Assembly: GCF_034190915.1 (NCBI RefSeq)
Contig: NW_026947488.1
Span: 3,048,501-3,112,500 of the forward strand
Reading direction: 5' to 3'
Length of the DNA: 64,000 nt
Origin: Cavia porcellus
Taxonomy: Eukaryota > Chordata > Mammalia > Rodentia > Caviidae
Shown: positions 25,086 through 35,580 of the stretch, piece after piece
Position numbering within the stretch: the stretch's first letter is position 1
How the letters are laid out: each line of letters starts with the position of its first letter
Made by a program: the position numbers and the translations under genes
Notes under the pieces: model-generated
Database searches by the model: none
The model's input: the letters and a program-made list of their open reading frames with translations, nothing else
What the model was told of the DNA's origin: nothing

Positions 25086-25699
25086 GCCTGCTGTAGACAC
25101 CAAGAGAACCCAGAATGTGCCCTAGGGCACGAGGCCATCTATGGGCTTCTTGAATACTTATGACCAATACGCCAGCCACACCATCTCGTCTGCCCGAGGC
25201 TTGCCTTGCTGCCTTGTCAATACAGTTAGAGGTTCAGTCAGCTGGAATGACCAACAGCAGCATTCGACCTTTCCTTTAAAGAGGCTGAAATTGAAGGCTC
25301 ACCCAGCTATGGAATTAGTCGAATGCAAAGGAAGAATCCAAACCCAGGCCTTAAACCACATACACCCCTCACCGAGCCAGTTGGAGCCCCCTGCTAGTCT
25401 CACTGCAGAGACCTGGGAGTTTCCTTCTCAGATCTCCCTGAGCTTTCTGCAGACTCCCAGCCTGGGGTGGGCTCTGCCTCTTGGCATCTCGGCTCATTAG
25501 GAGCCTCAGGGCCACGACTTGGGTTTCAAATGTCACCCTCCCCAGTGGGGGTGGGAGACTCTCGCTGGACAGAAGAAGGGAGAAGCAGGCCATGTACGGT
25601 GGTGGGGTGGGGACACCAGGCTCCAGTGCTGCCAGTATTTCCTCTGCTCCTCATCCTCAGCCTGGAACCCCAGGTCGCCCCTCAACACATGACACCCAG

Positions 25700-25830
25700 G
25701 AGTGTAGTCAACAGAGACACAAAGATGCAAATCCGGGCTTTTGAAGTCGTAATCCTGCCAGTGACATTGCCTCCGGTTGCCATGGTGATGATTATGTTAT
25801 CAGAGGATTATCGTTTCCTGTGAAGAATGG
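25700..25830. promoter_or_regulatory. Candidate regulatory element with RFX X-box-like motif
   Basis: GTTGCCATGGTGAT at 25776-25789 matches the RFX X-box form, with one perfect half-site (GTTGCC) and a degenerate second half. It is followed by GATGATTATGTTATC and GGATTATCG, which carry GATA-like and homeodomain-like cores. No conservation evidence is available. Confidence 0.25.
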
Positions 25831-25859
25831 GGCGTGAAGACCAAACTCACCTCGGAGAA

Positions 25860-26230
25860 ACCAGAGACCTGGCTGGTGAACAATCAGTCCAAAAAATTAA
25901 AACATAAGGAGGCACGCATTTGTCGACAAGTGTGTGACACAAAAGACTCTTTCAGTCTGCCTAAAATGCTTTTCAGGTTTTCAAGTTCAAAGCTTGTGTT
26001 AGGACAGAAAATAAGCCATCATAACAAAAGAGCAAAAAAAACCAAAATCAAAAACAAAAGAGGAAATTTAATGAGAAACATGACAGGAGACAAGAAGAGC
26101 AGAGAAAATACAAAAAGTTGAAATATAGCAGATAACAGAGCAGGAAAATATTAAAAGAGTTTTAACGAAAGGATTACCTTGAAAGGAATACAAAGAAGAG
26201 TGCAGAAATATTTTAATTATTTTACTGCAA
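25860..26230. other. A-rich stretch, origin unclear
   Basis: The plus strand is strongly A-rich, with AAAAAAACCAAAATCAAAAA-type sequence near 26033. A 95-codon lysine-rich plus frame (25834-26121) is explained by the base composition. It could be a very old L1 remnant, but I cannot line up an L1 motif. Confidence 0.3.
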
Positions 26231-26699
26231 GGAGAAGAGCCAAGCCATCACCTGTTACCGGAGCGAATGTGCGTGCTGGAACAATGATTTGGGGTACAGT
26301 TTCCGGTGCCGTCCGACTTGAAGGCTGTTGGGGTGAATGGCCTCACCTAGGAGCTAGGGTTCCCCTTTGCTGACTATGGGGGATGGTCAGCTCTTGTGAG
26401 CAGTCTAGCATCTTTAGCCTTAAATGCAAACGAAAACTCTTAAAAAGTTTTATCAAGTTGAGATGCACATTTGTGAAGATCTTGCTGTTTCCTTTAAAAC
26501 ATCTCAAGCAAAAAACTTCTGTCCCATCTCAATCTCAATTTTTCCCTTGGGTCTAAGGAAGTAGCTTTGTTTTGGTTTCAGGCAACATGGGGCCATCTAA
26601 TTTGGATTTTAAGAGGATTATAGATTCTCTGGATTAGAGAATACTCCCTTAATGCTACTGTGTAGGTGTATTCTATATAGCAAGTACAGACCATCCAAG
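26231..26699. other. Unannotated non-coding stretch
   Basis: AT-rich sequence without recognisable genes or repeats. Confidence 0.4.
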
Positions 26700-26975
26700 C
26701 TGAGTCTCATTTGTATCAGTCAGTAATGTGGCAATAATGCTGAGTAACAAGCCTTCCCTATCACAGAGGCCCGGGACAATAATCATTCCTTTCTCACTGT
26801 GGGTCGGCAGGTGGGTTGAGGCTGCTGTGGCCAGGTGAGGCTGGAGCTCCTGTCCCAGGTTAGTTGAATTCTAACTCAGCTGCCTCTTCCCATGGAGCTA
26901 GTGATTACCCAGAATACAGTTTCTGGTGGAAACAGGAAGCAAACAGCCACTGGGGAGCCTTGTGGGCTTCCTGTT
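26700..26975 (+). mobile_element. Dispersed repeat family 2, copy 2
   Basis: Shares TTTGTATCAGTCAGTAATG, CAATAATGCTGAGTAACAAG and the following TATCACAGAGG...TCTCACTGTGGGTCGGCAGG order with the copy at 23240. The similarity decays after about 200 bases. Confidence 0.5.
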
Positions 26976-28748
26976 AGGGATTGGGGCTGCCACATTGTGT
27001 TTGTCTAGGTACCATCAGCAGGAGCAAGCCCTGCCTCAGTGGGTGAGATGAGAGGCTGCCCCAGGAGAGGAGGGGTCACTTGCCGAGCTGTATGACCCCA
27101 GTGCCACTCCATCCGCTTGAGTCTGGAAGGAAGCGGCAGGATTTCCTCTCTGTGCTGACCACTTCTTAGCCGAAGCCTTGGGTGAGCCACTGAGCCTCAC
27201 CCGTGGGGTGCCGGTTGTAAGCTCTCTGATCTTCAGTGTCTTTACCTGTGAGTGGTGATTAAACCTCTCTGTGGTGGATGTCAGTGCAACTGCCTGGGGG
27301 GAGTGCAAGGGGATGGCTGGGGTCATCAGGTCAAAGGGGAGAAAATTAGCACGGTGCGTAATCAGCAGGCTTGGCATATAAGCAATGCCCAGAGAGCAGG
27401 AGAGATTGTCGGTCATAATCTTGTGTCACACCCACAAGACAGGCACCCCTGCAGCCTCCCCACGGGGCCTCATCTGGAGAAAGCATCTATGAAGATACGG
27501 AAGTGAGGCCCTTGGCCCTGCGTCCAGACTCTCAGAGGAGGGAAACAGAGGAGCCTGTGTGAAGACAGAGGCCAATGCTGGGGTGATGCCACCTCAGTTG
27601 AGGTGCTCCCAGAGCCGACAGCAGCTGGGAGGGTGAGACAGAAAGAGCTTCCCTGGAGCTTCTGAAGACGGCCTGGCCTTGCTGACAGCTTGGTTTCGGG
27701 CTCCTGGCATCTCGGACTGGGAGTGAATACAATCCTGTAGTTCTTGGGTGGCCGTTTATCAAGGCAGCCCTGGGCTGCCCCTGCAGGGTACCTCTATGTG
27801 AGGCTGGCTCCCCTGGCCAGACTCAGTTGCAGAAGTGCAGGGCCATGGCCCCAGGATGGAAGGCTTCATTCTCTTATGCAGACCCTTCCTCCACAACAGA
27901 AATGGGAGAGGGCATCACTACGCCCACAGTGCATAGCCTCACGTGGTCAGGGCCATGAGTCAAAGATGTCATCCGTTGGCCAGCAAGCACCCCACATTCG
28001 CCCGCAGACACCGTGAGCAGCTGGGGTCAGGGCTCTGCAGGCAGGGGAGAATCAACTGACACACAGCAAGGTGGGCAGAGGCTGGCACTGGGGGAAGCAC
28101 TCCCCAGACCACGGCCAGGCTGGCAGGGTGAGGGGCCATCATGGTGGCCCATGAAGGACCTCAGGGACGGGCAGTGCTTGTGCAGATGACAGCCATGCAG
28201 TGTCAGCAAAAGCACAGCAGAGGAGGAGCCAGCTGGGGCCGGGACCCGGGGAAGGGGCAGCTCTGAGTGCAGGGAGAGGGGAAGTGGGTGCTTTGCTCAG
28301 ATGCGCTGACTGGACAGCATGACCCTGTGCCCCAGCACCTTATCACATGACCCTGGAGGGGCAGTGGCCAGGTCTCAGGATGTCCAGCAACTGCTCACTC
28401 GTGCTGCCTATCATGCTGGGGTCCAGGAAGAGCTGGAGTTGTGTTCTCGGTGCAAGCCACCTGGGACTCCTTCTCTTCCCACCTCTCTCCCTTCACGTGC
28501 AGATCAATTAAAGAGCCAGGATCTGTGGGTGTGGGGGCCAGCGGAGGTGCTTGTGGCACCCTGGGCTCCTCCTCGGCTCTCCAGTCCCCACCAGCAGGAA
28601 TGGAAGTCTTCCAGGACTCACCTGCCTCGCCCTCCGCCCGAAGCCAGCCTTGAGAGTTGCTTCCAGGTACAGGATGAAAGCCATTTCGTTCACCGTCTAA
28701 TTGACTGTAATTAATTGAGGAAAAGGGTGGGGAGCACAAGCCCAGGAT
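26976..28748. other. Unannotated non-coding stretch with possible MIR remnant
   Basis: At about 27155-27290 CTTAGC...CCTTGGGTGAGCCACTGAGCCTC and TCTTTACCTGTGAGTGGTGA are weakly MIR-like. The remainder shows no gene or repeat that I recognise. Confidence 0.35.
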
Positions 28749-28884
28749 AGGAGGGAGAAGGAGGAGAAGAAGAAGAAGAGGAGGAAGAAAAAGAGGAGGA
28801 GGGAGGGGAGGAGGAGGAAGAGAAGGAGGAGAAGAAGAGGAAGAAGAAAAAGAAGAGGAAGAGGAAGAAGAGAAAGAAGGGAAA
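28749..28884. repeat. 136-base uninterrupted purine tract, (GGA/GAA)n-rich
   Basis: Every base from 28749 to 28884 is A or G, in irregular GAG, GAA and GGA triplets. Long homopurine tracts can form intramolecular triplexes (H-DNA) when mirror-symmetric. The antisense reading gives a low-complexity Leu/Phe/Ser frame, which is an artefact. Confidence 0.97.
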
Positions 28885-28949
28885 CACGAGGGAATGGAGA
28901 CGGATGGTTAAGTGGGGCTCTGTGAGAAGACATCAGATTTCCCTGCTCT

Positions 28950-29290
28950 AAACCCTCCGCTAATACGCGGTGGTCAATCCCACCATCACCGGCGTGTGCA
29001 GCTCACCAGCTGATCAGTACGAGGCGGTGTAACGTGGACTGTCCTGACGTGTTCCCGATACGGGGCAGAAAGGCGGCCACAGCCACTCATCTGGTGCCCG
29101 CGGCCGCGCTGGCAGATCAATGCCTGCCAGATCAGGCCGCTGCTCCTGGAAACCACTCGCTGATGACAGTCATTAAGCCGTGAGAGCTGGTCTGGCTGAA
29201 CCTAGGACTGTTCTGCTGCAAACAAACACCTCATTGATCAAACATATTTTATTTTTAATATTCATGGATTAGCTACACTCTCCACACACT
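28950..29290. promoter_or_regulatory. CpG-rich then AT-rich candidate regulatory element
   Basis: The first part (about 29020-29110) is locally dense in CpG and contains the NotI octamer GCGGCCGC at 29100-29107, which is rare outside CpG islands. CTGGCAG and CTGCCAG at about 29108-29129 form a 7-base inverted repeat resembling spaced NFI half-sites. The second part (29215-29280) is AT-rich, with TTGATCAAAC (TCF/LEF-like) and TTTTATTTTTAATATTCATG. No exon or open frame fits, so this looks like a regulatory element rather than a promoter with a gene. Conservation is unknown. Confidence 0.35.
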
Positions 29291-31559
29291 CATTACAATG
29301 TGCATGTGAAATGAGCCTTCGCCGGGATCCAGCGCTTTTGCTTCTTGGGATGAGCCAGGGGATCCGTCGTCAGGGGCCTCACACTCGGCCTGCCCTCCTC
29401 CCTGCTGCTGGGGGCCCAGGTCCTAGCTGGGTCCCAGCGCTGCACCGGTTTCCAGAGAGCTGATCTGCGTCCCGAGGGGGTGGGTGGAGGGACTGAAGCA
29501 ATGGACCCCATCCAGCGCCGAATGCATAACCAGGTTGCCGTCCACAGGGCCTTCCACCCGCGAAGGAGATGGGTGAGGAAGTGAGCTGGGCCTCTCTGCC
29601 CTCTGCCTGCAAGAACAGCATTCTTTCTCCCTTTTTCTGAGTCGCACCTTTTCCTGTGTACTACAAACGCTCCAAATCCACCCAGGATCAGCCTGCCTGG
29701 ATGCCCTAACTGGTCAGGGGTGATCACGTAGCCACTTGGGAGTCACAACACACAGTATGAGCCTTTCTTGGGTCAAAGAAAGGAGGCTCAGCATTTCCAT
29801 CCCATTTGTTGGGTTTTACCTAGGATAGGTGAGCCTGGCACTGGCAGGTCACCCAGGTGCCTGAGAATGAGTGTCGCCTGAGAGGAGGCGAGCACGGATT
29901 TGCAGCCTGAGACTGAGCTGTCCCTGGGGTGTGAGTTGTTCCCTGGAACTCCTCTATCGCTCAAGCAGGTGCCACCTGCTCACTTTCTCCTCTGGCTTGG
30001 CCCTCTGGTTTTAGGCTTTTCTTCAGTGGCAGCGTGTGCCAGACACACAGCAGCTGCCGGGCACTGAGCTGGAAGGAGCAGCTTCCCAGTGGTACAAAGT
30101 TGCCTGGGGCCAGGAGACCTGGAGACCCACCCTGGGGCTGGGCAGGCCGCTTTCGCTGGCTGAGTGTGTCCCTGCAGCTCTCACAGAATGAGGAGTGCCC
30201 AGTGGAGCTCGGGGAGTCCAGGGGAACATGCAGCGGTCTGTCTGGGCTTTGGGACACTAGGCCTTTCAACAAGCACAGTCATCTTCCCCAGGGCACTGCA
30301 GTGCTTGTGGCTTGGTGCTTCTGGCGACCCCAGGACTTTCCTATGGTCAGGGAGGATGGGAAGAAAACTGACTTCCAGAGACGTGCAGGGACCTGCAGGG
30401 CTGCAGTCCCTGGATGGGGAATGCAGGGTGATCCAGGTGGCACTGAGGGCTAAGGAGGCAAGGACAGTGACCCGGCAGACAGAGCCGAGGGGCCAGCCTG
30501 CTGGAGGACGCACAGGCGCTGGGGCAGGGGTGCTGGGGAAGAGCGGGCCGGGCTCCTTTGTTGAAGCGGCCACAGGAGGCTGGCTCCTGGTCGTGCCCTG
30601 GTATAAGGATGGCACCGGCAGCCCTGTGGCTCTGTTCCCACTGGCTCTCACCTGCCTCCCTCCTCACTTGCAGAGGAGGGTGTCCATCTGACAGCAGTTC
30701 CCGGGAGGAGGCGCTTGACCAGGGCCAGTGCTGGTCCTGGGCTGTGGCCTTGGGGGCAGGGTGAGGGCTCCCCCATCTGCTAAGTGTCTCAGGGAGGAGA
30801 CTGCTGAGGTTGTGAGAACTGACTGTGCTGTGCCGAGGCCTGGAGAAGGGGGCAGCATTCATCCAGGGCCCGCGCTGGGGACCCCAGGACCACAGCCTCT
30901 TCAGTCACCTTCCTTCAGGTTCCGGGGCCCTGGACCCACAGAACTGAGCAGGTCAGGCATTGGAGGTCGGGCACCAGGTGGCCCCACCTCTGTGGAGCTG
31001 GGGCAGCTGTGGTGGTGCTGAGGCTGACCCAGCACAGCTCTGGGCAGTGACGGGAAGCAGGGGAACCTGTAGGCCCCAGTGCTGGGTACCGTGTCATCTG
31101 GCTACGGGCCAGAGGAGGTGCTAGGAGTCCTGAGGGCCCAAGTCCTGGGTGTGACCCTGCTGAGGTGCTGGCTCCTCTGCTTTCTGTGGCTCTCGGCAGC
31201 TCCACCTACTCTAGACAGGGACCTGGTGTCAGCCCCTCGGAGGTTATCCGAGCACCGAGCACCATGGAGATGGCCTGCTCCTGACTGTGGCCCTGCAGCC
31301 CAGCCCTGAGGGGTGAAGTAACCAGACACAGAGCTGGAGCACTGCAGGGCACACCCCAGCTGCTGCCCCCGCACCCCCACCTCAGCCTCAGCACCTTCTT
31401 TCCCATGTGGGATGAGCCCCTTGCAAACTGGCCTGCTCTCTCCAGGTGGAACCTGCTGTGACTCCCAGCCTGACCTCTCCGGGGATTCCAGGCTGCACCC
31501 CCGTCTGTGTCTGCTCTGTTCCTCTACTGTGCCTTGTTTGCTGAGAACTGCCTGGCCCC
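29291..31559. other. Unannotated GC-rich non-coding stretch
   Basis: Many overlapping frames on both strands, up to 175 codons, are expected from high GC content. None has recognisable domain signatures or paired splice sites. Confidence 0.45.
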
Positions 31560-31760
31560 CTCACAGATTTATTTCTATAATCTCAGATGGCAAAATTAAA
31601 TAGATTATTTCTTCAGGAAATCTTATAAATTATAATGGAAGAATGTTTTATTTCAAAGCAATGCTTCTTTCCCTCCTGATCTGCCTTTAACATACAGCCC
31701 GCAACATTCCCTGAGTCATTTCTGAGAATTTGCTCATCAGCAAAGCGTCCTCCAGCGATG
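31560..31760. promoter_or_regulatory. AT-rich island, candidate regulatory element
   Basis: AT-rich and repeat-free, with TTAAATAGATTATTTC, TATAAATTATAATGG and a CTGAGTCATTTC AP-1-like site near 31710. Flanked on both sides by GC-rich DNA. Inference from composition only. Confidence 0.22.
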
Positions 31761-31939
31761 CACAGATACGGGGCCGGTGCAGCCATAAATCATCCAGGGT
31801 CTGCACGCTGGAGCTGCAGACAGACGCAGCCTCCTTTCCCTCAGAGCGGGGCAGGGTGCTGCTGTGTGGCCCTGTGAGTGCAGAGGGCGTGTGTGCTTGC
31901 ATGTGTGGAGTGTACCTGTGTGCATGCATATGAGGGCTC

Positions 31940-32005
31940 AGGGGGACCTGCACGTGTGTGCGCATGCATGTGTGTGTGTGTGCGTGTGTGTGTCTGTACA
32001 TGCAT
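31940..32005. repeat. Interrupted (TG)n tract
   Basis: TGTGTGTG blocks are interrupted by CGCATGCATG and CTGTACATGCATG. The frames reading VCVCVCV or HTHTHT across it are artefacts. Confidence 0.9.
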
Positions 32006-33334
32006 GTGCCTCTTTGGGCAGTGTAAAACCAGTACAGACGCATGTGAGGTGCAGGACCACTGGTGAGCTCTCAGGTCTCCAGCTTCTCTCACTGAGCCCA
32101 AGCCTTTGGCTGCTCACCACAGTCAGCATCATGAGGAGGAGGAGGATGCTGGACCTGGAGTCCTGGCATGGCCACCTCTTGGGTCCATGAGGTCTGATGA
32201 AGGCTCCGTTGCCCCACCTGTCCCTTGGTTTCCAAGTACAGTGACTCAGGGTGTTGCCCAACCTGAAAGAAGCAGGCAGAAGTCCTGGCAAAGGCTGTGT
32301 GAGGAGGCATCTGTGCAAAGTCCACACTACAAGGAACAGTGGCTGGAACTGGCCTGGTGTGTGTCCTGCACTAGGCAAAGTCTAACCTGCTGCCTTTAGG
32401 CTAAACACACTTGTGTTACTAGAAAATATAAAAATGGAAATTTCATTACTCACTGTAAGTGCACTTGGGGGGCCCTCACCTGTGGAGATTTCCACGGGTG
32501 AGGTCCCAAGGGTAAGGAACACAGGTGTGCAAGGCGGCCTCAGCAACAGGGCAGGCAGCCGGGAGCAGAGCAGAGCATGAGGGTGCAAGAACCAGCTGTG
32601 CCTGCCTTGCACAACCCTCACGCAGGCTGCTGTCCCCGGTTCACGCTCCCTCAGAGCGCCATGCCCCGTGCACAGTGCTCACCTGTGTTCAGCCCTGGTT
32701 ACGGAACCAGATCCCACCATGCACCTGCTCTGGACCAGCAGAGCCAGGTTCTCAGGTGCCAGGGTCCCCTGAGCTTTGAAGTGGGCCAAGTGGTTCCCCA
32801 CACTTGCTGACATCAACTCTATTGTATACTTTAGAGATGGCCCCAAGGCTGTTCTTCTGATCCACATGGCCCAGGCAAGCCAGGCCTGTCCAGTTTGCAG
32901 GTTGGATGCATGCAAGAGCGGCGGGCCATAGCTGGCCGGGGCCCTGGCCTGTGGTTCTGCCCACCCTCTCTGGACCCACCCTCCACACCCAGGCTCTGTC
33001 ACAGCTCTGGCTCCGCCCAGCTCTGCCGAGTCCTGTGCTGGCTGCGGCTTCCCAAGGCTTCCTGAGTGCTGGTCCTAGAGGACCCCTCGCTCAGCTCCCC
33101 GTCACAGCTGCCATCCCCTGCTGCTCATGTGGGAACAGGCCCTCAACCCCCGAGGTGCCCTAGGAGAAGGGCACAGGAAGAGCAGGGCCCCAAACTCAGC
33201 CGCTCTCTGCCTGGCCTCTGCCCTCGGATGCTGGACTGCCAAGACCCCGCGCCCACGTCCCACGTCCCTCCCTGTGTCTTCGCGGTGGCCAGCAGGACCC
33301 AGATGCCTCATTAGCTCTTTCTGTTCAGTTGTTT
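32006..33334. other. Unannotated non-coding stretch
   Basis: No gene or clear repeat was recognised. Confidence 0.45.
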
Positions 33335-33455
33335 GTTTGGTGCTTCTGAGGTAGTAGTTTCAGCTTGATAATGAACTTACCTTGTAGACCAGGCTGGCCT
33401 TCAAGTCAAGCCAGTCCTCCTGCCTCAGCCTCCCAGTGCCGAGATTGTTTCACCA
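33335..33455 (-). mobile_element. B1-like SINE, antisense
   Basis: TAGACCAGGCTGGCCTTCAA followed by CCTCCTGCCTCAGCCTCCCA and GTGCCGAGATTG is the reverse complement of a B1/Alu-type body (7SL-derived). The left end is diverged. Confidence 0.75.
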
Positions 33456-35548
33456 TAAGGAGTTTGTCCCATGTGTGCTGTATCTCCATTTTTCTTTTTG
33501 CCCAGTGCTCTCCCCTCCTTATTTATAAAACTTGTGTTTCCTCTTTCCCTTCCTTCCTTCCCCCCTCCAGCCTCCCCGGTTCCCATCTGAACATCTTTTT
33601 CCTATTTTATTTCTCATTTTGAACCATATTTGCACTTTTGGTCCCTCACCCAGGAGGAACCGTGCGGCGGTTGAAATGATTTATTTCCCTTAAGAGCAAG
33701 TCTCAAGGTGCATCCATCTGGCTGCAAAAGTCTCGGGTTTGCCCCTCTGCCCGTCAGCTCCCAGGGTCACTTCTGCCTGTCCTCGCCTCTTGGTGCGGGG
33801 AGGGGATGCACCCTGCTCCTCCTTTCATGGTCAAAGGGGCCTCTTGTGTTTCCCCAGGTTAAAATGGACTCACAGCCGAGATTCAGGCCCCCGCTTCCCT
33901 CAGGTGCAGGACTAATCAGGTTTTCTGCTTTGCCTCCCCCACCCCATATAACGGTCAGCTTTCTCGAAGCCCAAGCAGCGCGGCAGAAGCTGTGATGTGG
34001 GTCACGGGAAACCCTGACCTCCGAGGTGGACTCTTCAGCCACCGAGCAACTGAGTGGACGCTCAGTGACCGGTGAGGGGGCCCTGGAGCCTGCTGGAGGA
34101 CGCAGGATAGATCTGCCTTGGGGAAGAGCTGCAGAGGGGCGGGCTACCCGTGCTATGAGTGTGGGGGAGGCGGACTCAGAGTGAAATGGCAGCCCTGACT
34201 CCCCCGGAACGGACACAGTGAGATGGACAGCACCAGGTGTGCCGCCGTCACGGGGACCAGGTGAGGGTATAGAGGGGAACAGCCACGCTGCAACATGTGT
34301 GACTCTGAGACCCTTGACCCTAAATCCTTCCTCTAGAGAAGTAAATATTCATGAAAAAGTTACACATGCTCATTGAAGTCTTGTTCTCAATCACCCCAAA
34401 CTAGCAGTGGCCCCAGAGCTTTGCAGTGGGTCTGGCTAAGCAGACTGGCTGATCCATCTGCACGGTGGAATAGTGTGCCGCACGGAAAAGGTGACCCCAA
34501 TGCCAGCAGTGAACCTTAAACACATTAAGGCAAAGGAGAGAAGCCAGGCCCCAAAGGCTGCTTGCTACGGCGCTCGGAGTTCTCAGAAAGGGAAACCACA
34601 GGGAGGAGAGCAGACAAGGCTGATGTAGCGTGGGGGTGGGGTTGGGAGCCAGAGTTGCTTGGCAGGCTGAGGCAGACACGGGAGGCTGGACACTGCAGTA
34701 AGCTTTGGGGCTCGAGCTGAAACGGCGAACTTAGGGCATCTGAATTTAAAAAGATGAAAACCAAAGGCGGAGGGGAAGGCACTGTCTCCCTGCTGCTGGG
34801 AGGGCTGCAGGGCTCTTCACTGAGCCTGGTGGTGCCCGCATTGCCACGGAGCAGTGGGTGCAGAGCGCAGCCGGGAGGGCCACGCTGGGAGGAGCCAGGG
34901 CTGCGGTCCCTGCTGCTCGGGAACAGTCATCGCCCAGGTCCACGCCACCGGGATGTTTCTCGCTTTCCTCTCCGGTCTCCCACTTGGAACACAAAGGTGC
35001 CAAGACCTCTGTGTGTCAGTAAGATCTCAGCTGTAAGTCACAGATGCCGACTGAGCACTGAAGGGACTCGGGAACATTCTGTTACGCCACACTGCCTGAT
35101 GCAGGCGTCTGCGATGCATTTAAGGGGAAGGTCTTCTACCTTCTGTCCTGATATCCTGTTGGCTTTGGTTCTGAGGCATGACCTTCATGGTCACTAAGTG
35201 GCTGCTGTAGCACCCCCAGCTCCCATCCCCCATGGCTGCACCCCAGTTCCTGTGGTAACAAGCCCACTGCTTTAGAACTCCTACCTGACCATCACTGAAG
35301 CTGAACAAATCAAGATACGTTGCTGCATGTGTCTCTGAGTTTCTTGGCCAAGGGATCTGTGGACGTAGCAGGTGCTTCATCTGTGAGTGAAGAGGAAAGG
35401 CCGGAAACGGGTCCTGGGATTTGGTATCTGCCAAAGTCCTGTGGATTCGGAGGATGTTAATTTCATGGAAGTTTGTGGCATCTAACTTGGCCGGAACCCC
35501 CCCATGTCCTCCCGGAGCTTTGGATTGAAGAGGGTGCGGTGTGGGCTC
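33456..35548. other. Unannotated non-coding stretch
   Basis: No gene was recognised. A pyrimidine-rich segment lies at 33540-33620. The 218-codon minus frame at 35120-35776 overlaps the small tandem repeat and shows no domain pattern. Confidence 0.4.
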
Positions 35549-35580
35549 CCTGGCAGCCTGGCAGCCTGGCAGCCTGGCAG
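35549..35580. repeat. Perfect tandem octamer, four units of CCTGGCAG
   Basis: CCTGGCAG is repeated four times without change. The overlapping translation (SLAAWQPGSLAA) is repeat-driven. Confidence 0.97.

Noticed and set aside
25834..26121. Lys-rich 95-codon plus frame
   Set aside because: Explained by A-rich composition. No homology pattern and no context.
28697..28933. Leu/Phe-rich minus frame resembling a transmembrane protein
   Set aside because: It is entirely produced by the 136-base purine tract.
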